Assembly: GCA_023634235.1 (NCBI GenBank)
Contig: JAMKCF010000022.1
Span: 9,912,541-9,976,540 of the forward strand
Direction: 5' to 3'
Source: Pisaster brevispinus
Lineage: Eukaryota > Echinodermata > Asteroidea > Forcipulatida > Asteriidae
DNA: 64,000 bases
Within the stretch, counting starts at the first letter, position 1. Every line of letters starts with the position of its first letter. The notes beneath the pieces are model-generated. The model searched no databases. It was not told where the DNA came from and saw only the letters and a program-made list of their open reading frames with translations. Below are positions 10,521 through 24,754 of the stretch, one piece after another. The position numbers and the translations under genes are program-made.

Positions 10521-12158
10521 CTACAAAATGGTGACCTCAACGAAACTCACGGAAGAGAGAGCCCTTGAGACGGGCTTTCTAATGGTGTACAATTTGTGAA
10601 AATCCAGTATTATACTGAGGGTGATTTGACCGTCCTTACTCTGTCTTTGTTTCTTTGACAGCTCTGTGCACAAACATCCCATTAGGGATGCTTTTGAGGA
10701 GCGTTCGGAGTAGCCCCACCTGCTGGTCATTTCCGGTATGAAGCTTGCCCTCCGCGACCCTACAAGTTTGATTTTCGGAAGCAGGGATATCCAGGGCAGA
10801 GTCAGGTAGAAATTTTGTCTCTCTAGCATTTCTAGTTCATGAGTTATTTCCAAGCCTAGCACAGAATTTATTTCGGACCTTTTTGTGCCGGCTTTTTCTC
10901 ACTGGCGATGACGTAGGCATGTGATACAGTGGAGTTTCGGGCAGCCCTACTTCCAGGACGCTGGCCTCGCCTACAAAATGGTGACCTCAACGAAACTCAC
11001 GGAAGAGAGAGCCCTTGAGACGGGCTTTCTAATGGTGTACAACTTGTGAAAATCCAGTATTATTCTGAGGGTGATTTGACCGTCCTTACTCTGTCTTTGT
11101 TTCTTTTACAGCTCTGTGCACAAACATCCCATTAGGGATGCTTTTGAGGAGCGTTCGGAGTAGCCCCACCTGCTGGTCATTTCCGGTATGAAGCTTGCCC
11201 TCCGCGACCCTACAAGTTTGATTTTCGGAAGCAGGGATATCCAGGGCAGAGTCAGGTACAAATTTTGTCTCTCTAGCATTTCTAGTTCATGAGTTATTTC
11301 CAAGCCTAGCACAGAATTTATTTCGGACCTTTTTGTGCCGGCTTTTTCTCACTGGCGATGACGTAGGCATGTGATACAGTGGAGTTTCGGGCAGCCCTAC
11401 TTCCAGGACGCTGGCCTCGCCTACAAAATGGTGACCTCAACGAAACTCACGGAAGAGAGAGCCCTTGAGACGGGCTTTCTAATGGTGTACAATTTGTAAA
11501 AATCCAGTATTATTCTGAGGGTGATTTGACCGTCCTTACTCTGTCTTTGTTTCTTTGACAGCTCTGTGCACAAACATCCCATTAGGGATGCTTTTGAGGA
11601 GCGTTCGGAGTAGCCCCACCTGCTGGTCATTTCCGGTATGAAGCTTGCCCTCCGCGACCCTACAAGTTTGATTTTCGGAAGCAGGGATATCCAGGGCAGA
11701 GTCAGGTACAAATTTTGTCTCTCTAGCATTTCTAGTTCATGAGTTATTTCCAAGCCTAGCACAGAATTTATTTCGGACCTTTTTGTGCCGGCTTTTTCTC
11801 ACTGGCGATGACGTAGGCATGTGATATAGTGGAGTTTCGGGCAGCCCTACTTCCAGGACGCTGGCTTCGCCTACAAAATGGTGACCTCAACGAAACTCAC
11901 GGAAGAGAGAGCCCTTGAGACGGGCTTTCTAATGGTGTACAACTTGTGAAAATCCAGTATTATTCTGAGGGTGATTTGACCGTCCTTACTCTGTCTTTGT
12001 TTCTTTGACAGCTCTGTGCACAAAAATCCCGTTAGGGATGCTTTTGAGGAGCGTTCGGAGTAGCCCCACCTGCTGGTCATTTCCGGTATGAAGCTTGCCC
12101 TCCGCGACCCTACAAGTTTGATTTTCGGAAGCAGGGATATCCAGGGCAGAGTCAGGTG

Positions 12159-15100
12159 CAAATTTTGTCTCTCTAGCATTTCTAGTTCATGAGTTATTTC
12201 CAAGCCTAGCACAGAATTTATTTCGGACCTTTTTGTGCCGGCTTTTTCTCACTGGCGATGACGTAGGCATGTGATACAGTGGAGTTTCGGGCAGCCCTAC
12301 TTCCAGGACGCTGGCCTCGCCTACAAAATGGTGACCTCAACGAAACTCACGGAAGAGAGAGCCCTTGAGACGGGCTTTCTAATGGTGTACAACTTGTGAA
12401 AATCCAGTATTATTCTGAGGGTGATTTGACCGTCCTTACTCTGTCTTTGTTTCTTTGACAGCTCTGTGCACAAACATCCCATTAGGGATGCTTTTGAGGA
12501 GCGTTCGGAGTAGCCCCACCTGCTGGTCATTTCCGGTATGAAGCTTGCCCTCCGCGACCCTACAAGTTTGATTTTCGGAAGCAGGGATATCCAGGGCAGA
12601 GTCAGGTACAAATTTTGTCTCTCTAGCATTTCTAGTTCATGAGTTATTTCCAAGCCTAGCACAGAATTTATTTCGGACCTTTTTGTGCCGGCTTTTTCTC
12701 ACTGGCGATGACGTAGGCATGTGATACAGTGGAGTTTCGGGCAGCCCTACTTCCAGGACGCTGGCTTCGCCTACAAAATGGTGACCTCAACGAAACTCAC
12801 GGAAGAGAGAGCCCTTGAGACGGGCTTTCTAATGGTGTACAACTTGTGAAAATCCAGTATTATTCTGAGGGTGATTTGACCGTCCTTACTCTGTCTTTGT
12901 TTCTTTGACAGCTCTGTGCACAAAAATCCCATTAGGGATGCTTTTGAGGAGCGTTCGGAGTAGCCCCACCTGCTGGTCATTTCCGGTATGAAGCTTGCCC
13001 TCCGCGACCCTACAAGTTTGATTTTCGGATGCAGGGATATCCAGGGCAGAGTCAGGTACAAATTTTGTTTCTCTAGCATTTCTAGTTCATGAGTTATTTC
13101 CAAGCCTAGCACAGAATTTATTTCGGACCTTTTTGTGCCGGCTTTTTCTCACTGGCGATGACGTAGGCATGTGATACAGTGGAGTTTCGGGCAGCCCTAC
13201 TTCCAGGACGCTGGCCTCGCCTACAAAATGGTGACCTCAACGAAACTCACGGAAGAGAGAGCCCTTGAGACGGGCTTTCTAATGGTGTACAACTTGTGAA
13301 AATCCAGTATTATTCTGAGGGTGATTTGACCGTCCTTACTCTGTCTTTGTTTCTTTGACAGCTCTGTGCACAAACATCCCATTAGGGATGCTTTTGAGGA
13401 GCGTTCGGAGTAGCCCCACCTGCTGGTCATTTCCGGTATGAAGCTTGCCCTCCGCGACCCTACAAGTTTGATTTTCGGAAGCAGGGATATCCAGGGCAGA
13501 GTCAGGTACAAATTTTGTCTCTCTAGCATTTCTAGTTCATGAGTTATTTCCAAGCCTAGCACAGAATTTATTTCGGACCTTTTTGTGCCGGCTTTTTCTC
13601 ACTGGCGATGACGTAGGCATGTGATACAGTGGAGTTTCGGGCAGCCCTACTTCCAGGACGCTGGCTTCGCCTACAAAATGGTGACCTCAACGAAACTCAC
13701 GGAAGAGAGAGCCCTTGAGACGGGCTTTCTAATGGTGTACAACTTGTGAAAATCCAGTATTATTCTGAGGGTGATTTGACCGTCCTTACTCTGTCTTTGT
13801 TTCTTTGACAGCTCTGTGCACAAAAATCCCGTTAGGGATGCTTTTGAGGAGCGTTCGGAGTAGCCCCACCTGCTGGTCATTTCCGGTATGAAGCTTGCCC
13901 TCCGCGACCCTACAAGTTTGATTTTCGGAAGCAGGGATATCCAGGGCAGAGTCAGGTACAAATTTTGTCTCTCTAGCATTTCTAGTTCATGAGTTATTTC
14001 CAAGCCTAGCACAGAATTTTTTTCGGACCTTTTTGTGCCGGCTTTTTCTCACTGGCGATGACGTAGGCATGTGATACAGTGGAGTTTCGGGCAGCCCTAC
14101 TTCCAGGACGCTGGCCTCGCCTACAAAATGGTGACCTCAACGAAACTCACGGAAGAGAGAGCCCTTGAGACGGGCTTTCTAATGGTGTACAATTTGTGAA
14201 AATCCAGTATTTTTCTGAGGGTGATTTGACCGTCCTTACTCTGTCTTTGTTTCTTTGACAGCTCTGTGCACAAAAATCCCATTAGGGATGCTTTTGAGGA
14301 GCGTTCGGAGTAGCCCCACCTGCTGGTCATTTCCGGTATGAAGCTTGCCCTCCGCGACCCTACAAGTTTGATTTTCGGAAGCAGGTATATCCAGGGCAGA
14401 GTCAGGTACAAATTTTGTCTCTCTAGCATTTCTAGTTCATGAGTTATTTCCAAGCCTAGCACAGAATTTATTTCGGACCTTTTTGTGCCGGCTTTTTCTC
14501 ACTGGCGATGACGTAGGCATGTGATACAGTGGAGTTTCGGGCAGCCCTACTTCCAGGACGCTGGCCTCGCCTACAAAATGGTGACCTCAACGAAACTCAC
14601 GGAAGAGAGAGCCCTTGAGACGGGCTTTCTAATGGTGTACAACTTGTGAAAATCCAGTATTATTCTGAGGGTGATTTGACCGTCCTTACTCTGCTTTGTT
14701 TCTTTGACAGCTCTGTGCACAAAAATCCCATTAGGGATGCTTTTGAGGAGCGTTCGGAGTAGCCCCACCTGCTGGTCATTTCCGGTATGAAGCTTGCCCT
14801 CCGCGACCCTACAAGTTTGATTTTCGGAGGCAGGGATATCCAGGGCAGAGTCAGGTACAAATTTTGTCTCTCTAGCATTTCTAGTTCATGAGTTATTTCC
14901 AAGCCTAGCACAGAATTTATTTCGGACCTTTTTGTGCCGGCTTTTTCTCACTGGCAATGACGTAGGCATGTGATACAGTGGAGTTTCGGGCAGCCCTACT
15001 TCCAGGACGCTGGCCTCGCCTACAAAATGGTGACCTCAACGAAACTCACGGAAGAGAGAGCCCTTGAGACGGGCTTTCTAATGGTGTACAACTTGTGAAA

Positions 15101-18100
15101 ATCCAGTATTATTCTGAGGGTGATTTGACCGTCCTTACTCTGTCTTTGTTTCTTTTACAGCTCTGTGCACAAACATCCCATTAGGGATGCTTTTGAGGAG
15201 CGTTCGGAGTAGCCCCACCTGCTGGTCATTTCCGGTATGAAGCTTGCCCTCCGCGACCCTACAAGTTTGATTTTCGGAAGCAGGGATATCCAGGGCAGAG
15301 TCAGGTACAAATTTTGTCTCTCTAGCATTTCTAGTTCATGAGTTATTTCCAAACCTAGCACAGAATTTATTTCGGACCTTTTTGTGCCGGCTTTTTCTCA
15401 CTGGCGATGACGTAGGCATGTGATACAGTGGAGTTTCGGGCAGCCCTACTTCCAGGACGCTGGCCTCGACTACAAAATGGTGACCTCAACGAAACTCACG
15501 GAAGAGAGAGCCCTTGAGACGGGCTTTCTAATGGTGTACAATTTGTGAAAATCCAGTATTATTCTGAGGGTGATTTGACCGTCCTTACTCTGTCTTTGTT
15601 TCTTTGACAGCTCTGTGCACAAACATCCCATTAGGGATGCTTTTGAGGAGCGTTCGGAGTAGCCCCACCTGCTGGTCATTTCCGGTATGAAGCTTGCCCT
15701 CCGCGACCCTACAAGTTTGATTTTCGGAAGCAGGGATATCCAGGGCAGAGTCAGGTACAAATTTTGTCTCTCTAGCATTTCTAGTTCATGAGTTATTTCC
15801 AAGCCTAGCACAGAATTTATTTCGGACCTTTTTGTGCCGGCTTTTTCTCACTGGCGATGACGTAGGCATGTGATACAGTGGAGTTTCGGGCAGCCCTACT
15901 TCCAGGACGCTGGCTTCGCCTACAAAATGGTGACCTCAACGAAACTCACGGAAGAGAGAGCCCTTGAGACGGGCTTTCTAATGGTGTACAACTTGTGAAA
16001 ATCCAGTATTATACTGAGGGTGATTTGACCGTCCTTACTCTGTCTTTGTTTCTTTGACAGCTCTGTGCACAAACATCCCATTAGGGATGCTTTTGAGGAG
16101 CGTTCGGAGTAGCCCCACCTGCTGGTCATTTCCGGTATGAAGCTTGCCCTCCGCGACCCTACAAGTTTGATTTTCGGAAGCAGGGATATCCAGGGCAGAG
16201 TCAGGTACAAATTTTGTCTCTCTAGCATTTCTAGTTCATGAGTTATTTCCAAGCCTAGCACAGAATTTATTTCGGACCTTTTTGTGCCGGCTTTTTCTCA
16301 CTGGCGATGACGTAGGCATGTGATACAGTGGAGTTTCGGGCAGCCCTACTTCCAGGACGCTGGCCTCGCCTACAAAATGGTGACCTCAACGAAACTCACG
16401 GAAGAGAGAGCCCTTGAGACGGGCTTTCTAATGGTGTACAACTTGTGAAAATCCAGTATTATTCTGAGGGTGATTTGACCGTCCTTACTCTGTCTTTGTT
16501 TCTTTGACAGCTCTGTGCACAAACATCCCATTAGGGATGCTTTTGAGGAGCGTTCGGAGTAGCCCCACCTGCTGGTCATTTCCGGTATGAAGCTTGCCCT
16601 CCGCGACCCTACAAGTTTGATTTTCGGAAGCAGGGATATCCAGGGCAGAGTCAGGTACAAATTTTGTCTCTCTAGCATTTCTAGTTCATGAGTTATTTCC
16701 AAGCCTAGCACAGAATTTATTTCGGACCTTTTTGTGCCGGCTTTTTCTCACTGGCGATGACGTAGGCATGTGATACAGTGGAGTTTCGGGCAGCCCTACT
16801 TCCAGGACGCTGGCCTCGCCTACAAAATGGTGACCTCAACGAAACTCACGGAAGAGAGAGCCCTTGAGACGGGCTTTCTAATGGTGTACAATTTGTGAAA
16901 ATCCAGTATTATTCTGAGGGTGATTTGACCGTCCTTACTCTGTCTTTGTTTCTTTGACAGCTCTGTGCACAAACATCCCATTAGGGATGCTTTTGAGGAG
17001 CGTTCGGAGTAGCCCCACCTGCTGGTCATTTCCGGTATGAAGCTTGCCCTCCGCGACCCTACAAGTTTGATTTTCGGAAGCAGGGATATCCAGGGCAGAG
17101 TCAGGTACAAATTTTGTCTCTCTAGCATTTCTAGTTCATGAGTTATTTCCAAGCCTAGCACAGAATTTATTTCGGACCTTTTTGTGCCGGCTTTTTCTCA
17201 CTGGCGATGACGTAGGCATGTGATACAGTGGAGTTTCGGGCAGCCCTACTTCCAGGACGCTGGCTTCGCCTACAAAATGGTGACCTCAACGAAACTCACG
17301 GAAGAGAGAGCCCTTGAGACGGGCTTTCTAATGGTGTACAACTTGTGAAAATCCAGTATTATTCTGAGGGTGATTTGACCGTCCTTACTCTGTCTTTGTT
17401 TCTTTGACAGCTCTGTGCACAAAAATCCCGTTAGGGATGCTTTTGAGGAGCGTTCGGAGTAGCCCCACCTGCTGGTCATTTCCGGTATGAAGCTTGCCCT
17501 CCGCGACCCTACAAGTTTGATTTTCGGAAGCAGGGATATCCAGGGCAGAGTCAGGTACAAATTTTGTCTCTCTAGCATTTCTAGTTCATGAGTTATTTCC
17601 AAGCCTAGCACAGAATTTATTTCGGACCTTTTTGTGCCGGCTTTTTCTCACTGGCGATGACGTAGGCATGTGATACAGTGGAGTTTCGGGCAGCCCTACT
17701 TCCAGGACGCTGGCCTCGCCTACAAAATGGTGACCTCAACGAAACTCACGGAAGAGAGAGCCCTTGAGACGGGCTTTCTAATGGTGTACAACTTGTGAAA
17801 ATCCAGTATTATTCTGAGGGTGATTTGACCGTCCTTACTCTGTCTTTGTTTCTTTGACAGCTCTGTGCACAAACATCCCATTAGGGATGCTTTTGAGGAG
17901 CGTTCGGAGTAGCCCCACCTGCTGGTCATTTCCGGTATGAAGCTTGCCCTCCGCGACCCTACAAGTTTGATTTTCGGAAGCAGGGATATCCAGGGCAGAG
18001 TCAGGTACAAATTTTGTCTCTCTAGCATTTCTAGTTCATGAGTTATTTCCAAGCCTAGCACAGAATTTATTTCGGACCTTTTTGTGCCGGCTTTTTCTCA

Positions 18101-18456
18101 CTGGCGATGACGTAGGCATGTGATACAGTGGAGTTTCGGGCAGCCCTACTTCCAGGACGCTGGCTTCGCCTACAAAATGGTGACCTCAACGAAACTCACG
18201 GAAGAGAGAGCCCTTGAGACGGGCTTTCTAATGGTGTACAACTTGTGAAAATCCAGTATTATTCTGAGGGTGATTTGACCGTCTTACTCTGTCTTTGTTT
18301 CTTTGACAGCTCTGTGCACAAAAATCCCGTTAGGGATGCTTTTGAGGAGCGTTCGGAGTAGCCCCACCTGCTGGTCATTTCCGGTATGAAGCTTGCCCTC
18401 CGCGACCCTACAAGTTTGATTTTCGGAAGCAGGGATATCCAGGGCAGAGTCAGGTA
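12159..18456 (+). repeat. 14-monomer higher-order repeat, copy 1 (6,298 bp)
   Basis: Fourteen units, 2 bp short of 6,300 because of two 1 bp deletions (about 14,694 and 18,283). Private markers: ttttgtttct (about 13,070), gaattttttt (about 14,019), gcaggtatat (about 14,384), ggaggcagg (about 14,828), ggcaatgacg (14,956), aaacctagc (about 15,353), ctcgactac (15,468) and atactgag (about 16,013). Every one recurs 6,298 bp downstream. The left limit is the last mismatch, gtcaggtgca at 12,158 against gtcaggtaca at 18,456. Confidence 0.93.
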
Positions 18457-21400
18457 CAAATTTTGTCTCTCTAGCATTTCTAGTTCATGAGTTATTTCCA
18501 AGCCTAGCACAGAATTTATTTCGGACCTTTTTGTGCCGGCTTTTTCTCACTGGCGATGACGTAGGCATGTGATACAGTGGAGTTTCGGGCAGCCCTACTT
18601 CCAGGACGCTGGCCTCGCCTACAAAATGGTGACCTCAACGAAACTCACGGAAGAGAGAGCCCTTGAGACGGGCTTTCTAATGGTGTACAACTTGTGAAAA
18701 TCCAGTATTATTCTGAGGGTGATTTGACCGTCCTTACTCTGTCTTTGTTTCTTTGACAGCTCTGTGCACAAACATCCCATTAGGGATGCTTTTGAGGAGC
18801 GTTCGGAGTAGCCCCACCTGCTGGTCATTTCCGGTATGAAGCTTGCCCTCCGCGACCCTACAAGTTTGATTTTCGGAAGCAGGGATATCCAGGGCAGAGT
18901 CAGGTACAAATTTTGTCTCTCTAGCATTTCTAGTTCATGAGTTATTTCCAAGCCTAGCACAGAATTTATTTCGGACCTTTTTGTGCCGGCTTTTTCTCAC
19001 TGGCGATGACGTAGGCATGTGATACAGTGGAGTTTCGGGCAGCCCTACTTCCAGGACGCTGGCTTCGCCTACAAAATGGTGACCTCAACGAAACTCACGG
19101 AAGAGAGAGCCCTTGAGACGGGCTTTCTAATGGTGTACAACTTGTGAAAATCCAGTATTATTCTGAGGGTGATTTGACCGTCCTTACTCTGTCTTTGTTT
19201 CTTTGACAGCTCTGTGCACAAAAATCCCATTAGGGATGCTTTTGAGGAGCGTTCGGAGTAGCCCCACCTGCTGGTCATTTCCGGTATGAAGCTTGCCCTC
19301 CGCGACCCTACAAGTTTGATTTTCGGATGCAGGGATATCCAGGGCAGAGTCAGGTACAAATTTTGTTTCTCTAGCATTTCTAGTTCATGAGTTATTTCCA
19401 AGCCTAGCACAGAATTTATTTCGGACCTTTTTGTGCCGGCTTTTTCTCACTGGCGATGACGTAGGCATGTGATACAGTGGAGTTTCGGGCAGCCCTACTT
19501 CCAGGACGCTGGCCTCGCCTACAAAATGGTGACCTCAACGAAACTCACGGAAGAGAGAGCCCTTGAGACGGGCTTTCTAATGGTGTACAACTTGTGAAAA
19601 TCCAGTATTATTCTGAGGGTGATTTGACCGTCCTTACTCTGTCTTTGTTTCTTTGACAGCTCTGTGCACAAACATCCCATTAGGGATGCTTTTGAGGAGC
19701 GTTCGGAGTAGCCCCACCTGCTGGTCATTTCCGGTATGAAGCTTGCCCTCCGCGACCCTACAAGTTTGATTTTCGGAAGCAGGGATATCCAGGGCAGAGT
19801 CAGGTACAAATTTTGTCTCTCTAGCATTTCTAGTTCATGAGTTATTTCCAAGCCTAGCACAGAATTTATTTCGGACCTTTTTGTGCCGGCTTTTTCTCAC
19901 TGGCGATGACGTAGGCATGTGATACAGTGGAGTTTCGGGCAGCCCTACTTCCAGGACGCTGGCTTCGCCTACAAAATGGTGACCTCAACGAAACTCACGG
20001 AAGAGAGAGCCCTTGAGACGGGCTTTCTAATGGTGTACAACTTGTGAAAATCCAGTATTATTCTGAGGGTGATTTGACCGTCCTTACTCTGTCTTTGTTT
20101 CTTTGACAGCTCTGTGCACAAAAATCCCGTTAGGGATGCTTTTGAGGAGCGTTCGGAGTAGCCCCACCTGCTGGTCATTTCCGGTATGAAGCTTGCCCTC
20201 CGCGACCCTACAAGTTTGATTTTCGGAAGCAGGGATATCCAGGGCAGAGTCAGGTACAAATTTTGTCTCTCTAGCATTTCTAGTTCATGAGTTATTTCCA
20301 AGCCTAGCACAGAATTTTTTTCGGACCTTTTTGTGCCGGCTTTTTCTCACTGGCGATGACGTAGGCATGTGATACAGTGGAGTTTCGGGCAGCCCTACTT
20401 CCAGGACGCTGGCCTCGCCTACAAAATGGTGACCTCAACGAAACTCACGGAAGAGAGAGCCCTTGAGACGGGCTTTCTAATGGTGTACAATTTGTGAAAA
20501 TCCAGTATTTTTCTGAGGGTGATTTGACCGTCCTTACTCTGTCTTTGTTTCTTTGACAGCTCTGTGCACAAAAATCCCATTAGGGATGCTTTTGAGGAGC
20601 GTTCGGAGTAGCCCCACCTGCTGGTCATTTCCGGTATGAAGCTTGCCCTCCGCGACCCTACAAGTTTGATTTTCGGAAGCAGGTATATCCAGGGCAGAGT
20701 CAGGTACAAATTTTGTCTCTCTAGCATTTCTAGTTCATGAGTTATTTCCAAGCCTAGCACAGAATTTATTTCGGACCTTTTTGTGCCGGCTTTTTCTCAC
20801 TGGCGATGACGTAGGCATGTGATACAGTGGAGTTTCGGGCAGCCCTACTTCCAGGACGCTGGCCTCGCCTACAAAATGGTGACCTCAACGAAACTCACGG
20901 AAGAGAGAGCCCTTGAGACGGGCTTTCTAATGGTGTACAACTTGTGAAAATCCAGTATTATTCTGAGGGTGATTTGACCGTCCTTACTCTGCTTTGTTTC
21001 TTTGACAGCTCTGTGCACAAAAATCCCATTAGGGATGCTTTTGAGGAGCGTTCGGAGTAGCCCCACCTGCTGGTCATTTCCGGTATGAAGCTTGCCCTCC
21101 GCGACCCTACAAGTTTGATTTTCGGAGGCAGGGATATCCAGGGCAGAGTCAGGTACAAATTTTGTCTCTCTAGCATTTCTAGTTCATGAGTTATTTCCAA
21201 GCCTAGCACAGAATTTATTTCGGACCTTTTTGTGCCGGCTTTTTCTCACTGGCAATGACGTAGGCATGTGATACAGTGGAGTTTCGGGCAGCCCTACTTC
21301 CAGGACGCTGGCCTCGCCTACAAAATGGTGACCTCAACGAAACTCACGGAAGAGAGAGCCCTTGAGACGGGCTTTCTAATGGTGTACAACTTGTGAAAAT

Positions 21401-24400
21401 CCAGTATTATTCTGAGGGTGATTTGACCGTCCTTACTCTGTCTTTGTTTCTTTTACAGCTCTGTGCACAAACATCCCATTAGGGATGCTTTTGAGGAGCG
21501 TTCGGAGTAGCCCCACCTGCTGGTCATTTCCGGTATGAAGCTTGCCCTCCGCGACCCTACAAGTTTGATTTTCGGAAGCAGGGATATCCAGGGCAGAGTC
21601 AGGTACAAATTTTGTCTCTCTAGCATTTCTAGTTCATGAGTTATTTCCAAACCTAGCACAGAATTTATTTCGGACCTTTTTGTGCCGGCTTTTTCTCACT
21701 GGCGATGACGTAGGCATGTGATACAGTGGAGTTTCGGGCAGCCCTACTTCCAGGACGCTGGCCTCGACTACAAAATGGTGACCTCAACGAAACTCACGGA
21801 AGAGAGAGCCCTTGAGACGGGCTTTCTAATGGTGTACAATTTGTGAAAATCCAGTATTATTCTGAGGGTGATTTGACCGTCCTTACTCTGTCTTTGTTTC
21901 TTTGACAGCTCTGTGCACAAACATCCCATTAGGGATGCTTTTGAGGAGCGTTCGGAGTAGCCCCACCTGCTGGTCATTTCCGGTATGAAGCTTGCCCTCC
22001 GCGACCCTACAAGTTTGATTTTCGGAAGCAGGGATATCCAGGGCAGAGTCAGGTACAAATTTTGTCTCTCTAGCATTTCTAGTTCATGAGTTATTTCCAA
22101 GCCTAGCACAGAATTTATTTCGGACCTTTTTGTGCCGGCTTTTTCTCACTGGCGATGACGTAGGCATGTGATACAGTGGAGTTTCGGGCAGCCCTACTTC
22201 CAGGACGCTGGCTTCGCCTACAAAATGGTGACCTCAACGAAACTCACGGAAGAGAGAGCCCTTGAGACGGGCTTTCTAATGGTGTACAACTTGTGAAAAT
22301 CCAGTATTATACTGAGGGTGATTTGACCGTCCTTACTCTGTCTTTGTTTCTTTGACAGCTCTGTGCACAAACATCCCATTAGGGATGCTTTTGAGGAGCG
22401 TTCGGAGTAGCCCCACCTGCTGGTCATTTCCGGTATGAAGCTTGCCCTCCGCGACCCTACAAGTTTGATTTTCGGAAGCAGGGATATCCAGGGCAGAGTC
22501 AGGTACAAATTTTGTCTCTCTAGCATTTCTAGTTCATGAGTTATTTCCAAGCCTAGCACAGAATTTATTTCGGACCTTTTTGTGCCGGCTTTTTCTCACT
22601 GGCGATGACGTAGGCATGTGATACAGTGGAGTTTCGGGCAGCCCTACTTCCAGGACGCTGGCCTCGCCTACAAAATGGTGACCTCAACGAAACTCACGGA
22701 AGAGAGAGCCCTTGAGACGGGCTTTCTAATGGTGTACAACTTGTGAAAATCCAGTATTATTCTGAGGGTGATTTGACCGTCCTTACTCTGTCTTTGTTTC
22801 TTTGACAGCTCTGTGCACAAACATCCCATTAGGGATGCTTTTGAGGAGCGTTCGGAGTAGCCCCACCTGCTGGTCATTTCCGGTATGAAGCTTGCCCTCC
22901 GCGACCCTACAAGTTTGATTTTCGGAAGCAGGGATATCCAGGGCAGAGTCAGGTACAAATTTTGTCTCTCTAGCATTTCTAGTTCATGAGTTATTTCCAA
23001 GCCTAGCACAGAATTTATTTCGGACCTTTTTGTGCCGGCTTTTTCTCACTGGCGATGACGTAGGCATGTGATACAGTGGAGTTTCGGGCAGCCCTACTTC
23101 CAGGACGCTGGCCTCGCCTACAAAATGGTGACCTCAACGAAACTCACGGAAGAGAGAGCCCTTGAGACGGGCTTTCTAATGGTGTACAATTTGTGAAAAT
23201 CCAGTATTATTCTGAGGGTGATTTGACCGTCCTTACTCTGTCTTTGTTTCTTTGACAGCTCTGTGCACAAACATCCCATTAGGGATGCTTTTGAGGAGCG
23301 TTCGGAGTAGCCCCACCTGCTGGTCATTTCCGGTATGAAGCTTGCCCTCCGCGACCCTACAAGTTTGATTTTCGGAAGCAGGGATATCCAGGGCAGAGTC
23401 AGGTACAAATTTTGTCTCTCTAGCATTTCTAGTTCATGAGTTATTTCCAAGCCTAGCACAGAATTTATTTCGGACCTTTTTGTGCCGGCTTTTTCTCACT
23501 GGCGATGACGTAGGCATGTGATACAGTGGAGTTTCGGGCAGCCCTACTTCCAGGACGCTGGCTTCGCCTACAAAATGGTGACCTCAACGAAACTCACGGA
23601 AGAGAGAGCCCTTGAGACGGGCTTTCTAATGGTGTACAACTTGTGAAAATCCAGTATTATTCTGAGGGTGATTTGACCGTCCTTACTCTGTCTTTGTTTC
23701 TTTGACAGCTCTGTGCACAAAAATCCCGTTAGGGATGCTTTTGAGGAGCGTTCGGAGTAGCCCCACCTGCTGGTCATTTCCGGTATGAAGCTTGCCCTCC
23801 GCGACCCTACAAGTTTGATTTTCGGAAGCAGGGATATCCAGGGCAGAGTCAGGTACAAATTTTGTCTCTCTAGCATTTCTAGTTCATGAGTTATTTCCAA
23901 GCCTAGCACAGAATTTATTTCGGACCTTTTTGTGCCGGCTTTTTCTCACTGGCGATGACGTAGGCATGTGATACAGTGGAGTTTCGGGCAGCCCTACTTC
24001 CAGGACGCTGGCCTCGCCTACAAAATGGTGACCTCAACGAAACTCACGGAAGAGAGAGCCCTTGAGACGGGCTTTCTAATGGTGTACAACTTGTGAAAAT
24101 CCAGTATTATTCTGAGGGTGATTTGACCGTCCTTACTCTGTCTTTGTTTCTTTGACAGCTCTGTGCACAAACATCCCATTAGGGATGCTTTTGAGGAGCG
24201 TTCGGAGTAGCCCCACCTGCTGGTCATTTCCGGTATGAAGCTTGCCCTCCGCGACCCTACAAGTTTGATTTTCGGAAGCAGGGATATCCAGGGCAGAGTC
24301 AGGTACAAATTTTGTCTCTCTAGCATTTCTAGTTCATGAGTTATTTCCAAGCCTAGCACAGAATTTATTTCGGACCTTTTTGTGCCGGCTTTTTCTCACT

Positions 24401-24754
24401 GGCGATGACGTAGGCATGTGATACAGTGGAGTTTCGGGCAGCCCTACTTCCAGGACGCTGGCTTCGCCTACAAAATGGTGACCTCAACGAAACTCACGGA
24501 AGAGAGAGCCCTTGAGACGGGCTTTCTAATGGTGTACAACTTGTGAAAATCCAGTATTATTCTGAGGGTGATTTGACCGTCTTACTCTGTCTTTGTTTCT
24601 TTGACAGCTCTGTGCACAAAAATCCCGTTAGGGATGCTTTTGAGGAGCGTTCGGAGTAGCCCCACCTGCTGGTCATTTCCGGTATGAAGCTTGCCCTCCG
24701 CGACCCTACAAGTTTGATTTTCGGAAGCAGGGATATCCAGGGCAGAGTCAGGTA
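18457..24754 (+). repeat. 14-monomer higher-order repeat, copy 2 (6,298 bp)
   Basis: This repeats copy 1 with all its private markers: ttttgtttct (about 19,368), gaattttttt (about 20,318), ggcaatgacg (21,254), aaacctagc (about 21,651), ctcgactac (21,766), and the two 1 bp deletions at about 20,992 and 24,581. I found no difference at any marker compared. The copies are therefore either a very recent tandem duplication or an assembly duplication. Confidence 0.93.

Larger units (their letters stand above)
901..10610 (+). repeat. Domain I: mixed monomer types ending in a 5-mer pair
   Basis: Most units here carry caaaaatccc and lack the Domain II markers. Local markers show short-range exchange: gctctgttca with ataccataa in the units at 2,871 and 4,221 (three units apart); gtgttc in the units at 3,321 and 5,571; ccagggcaaa at about 1,348, 3,598 and 4,948. 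Private changes include gtagtcatg (about 1,916), actcgcg (about 2,803), gaagtagg (about 4,611) and the unit at 4,671 with gatattcgg, acataattta and ttttgg together. Confidence 0.75.
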
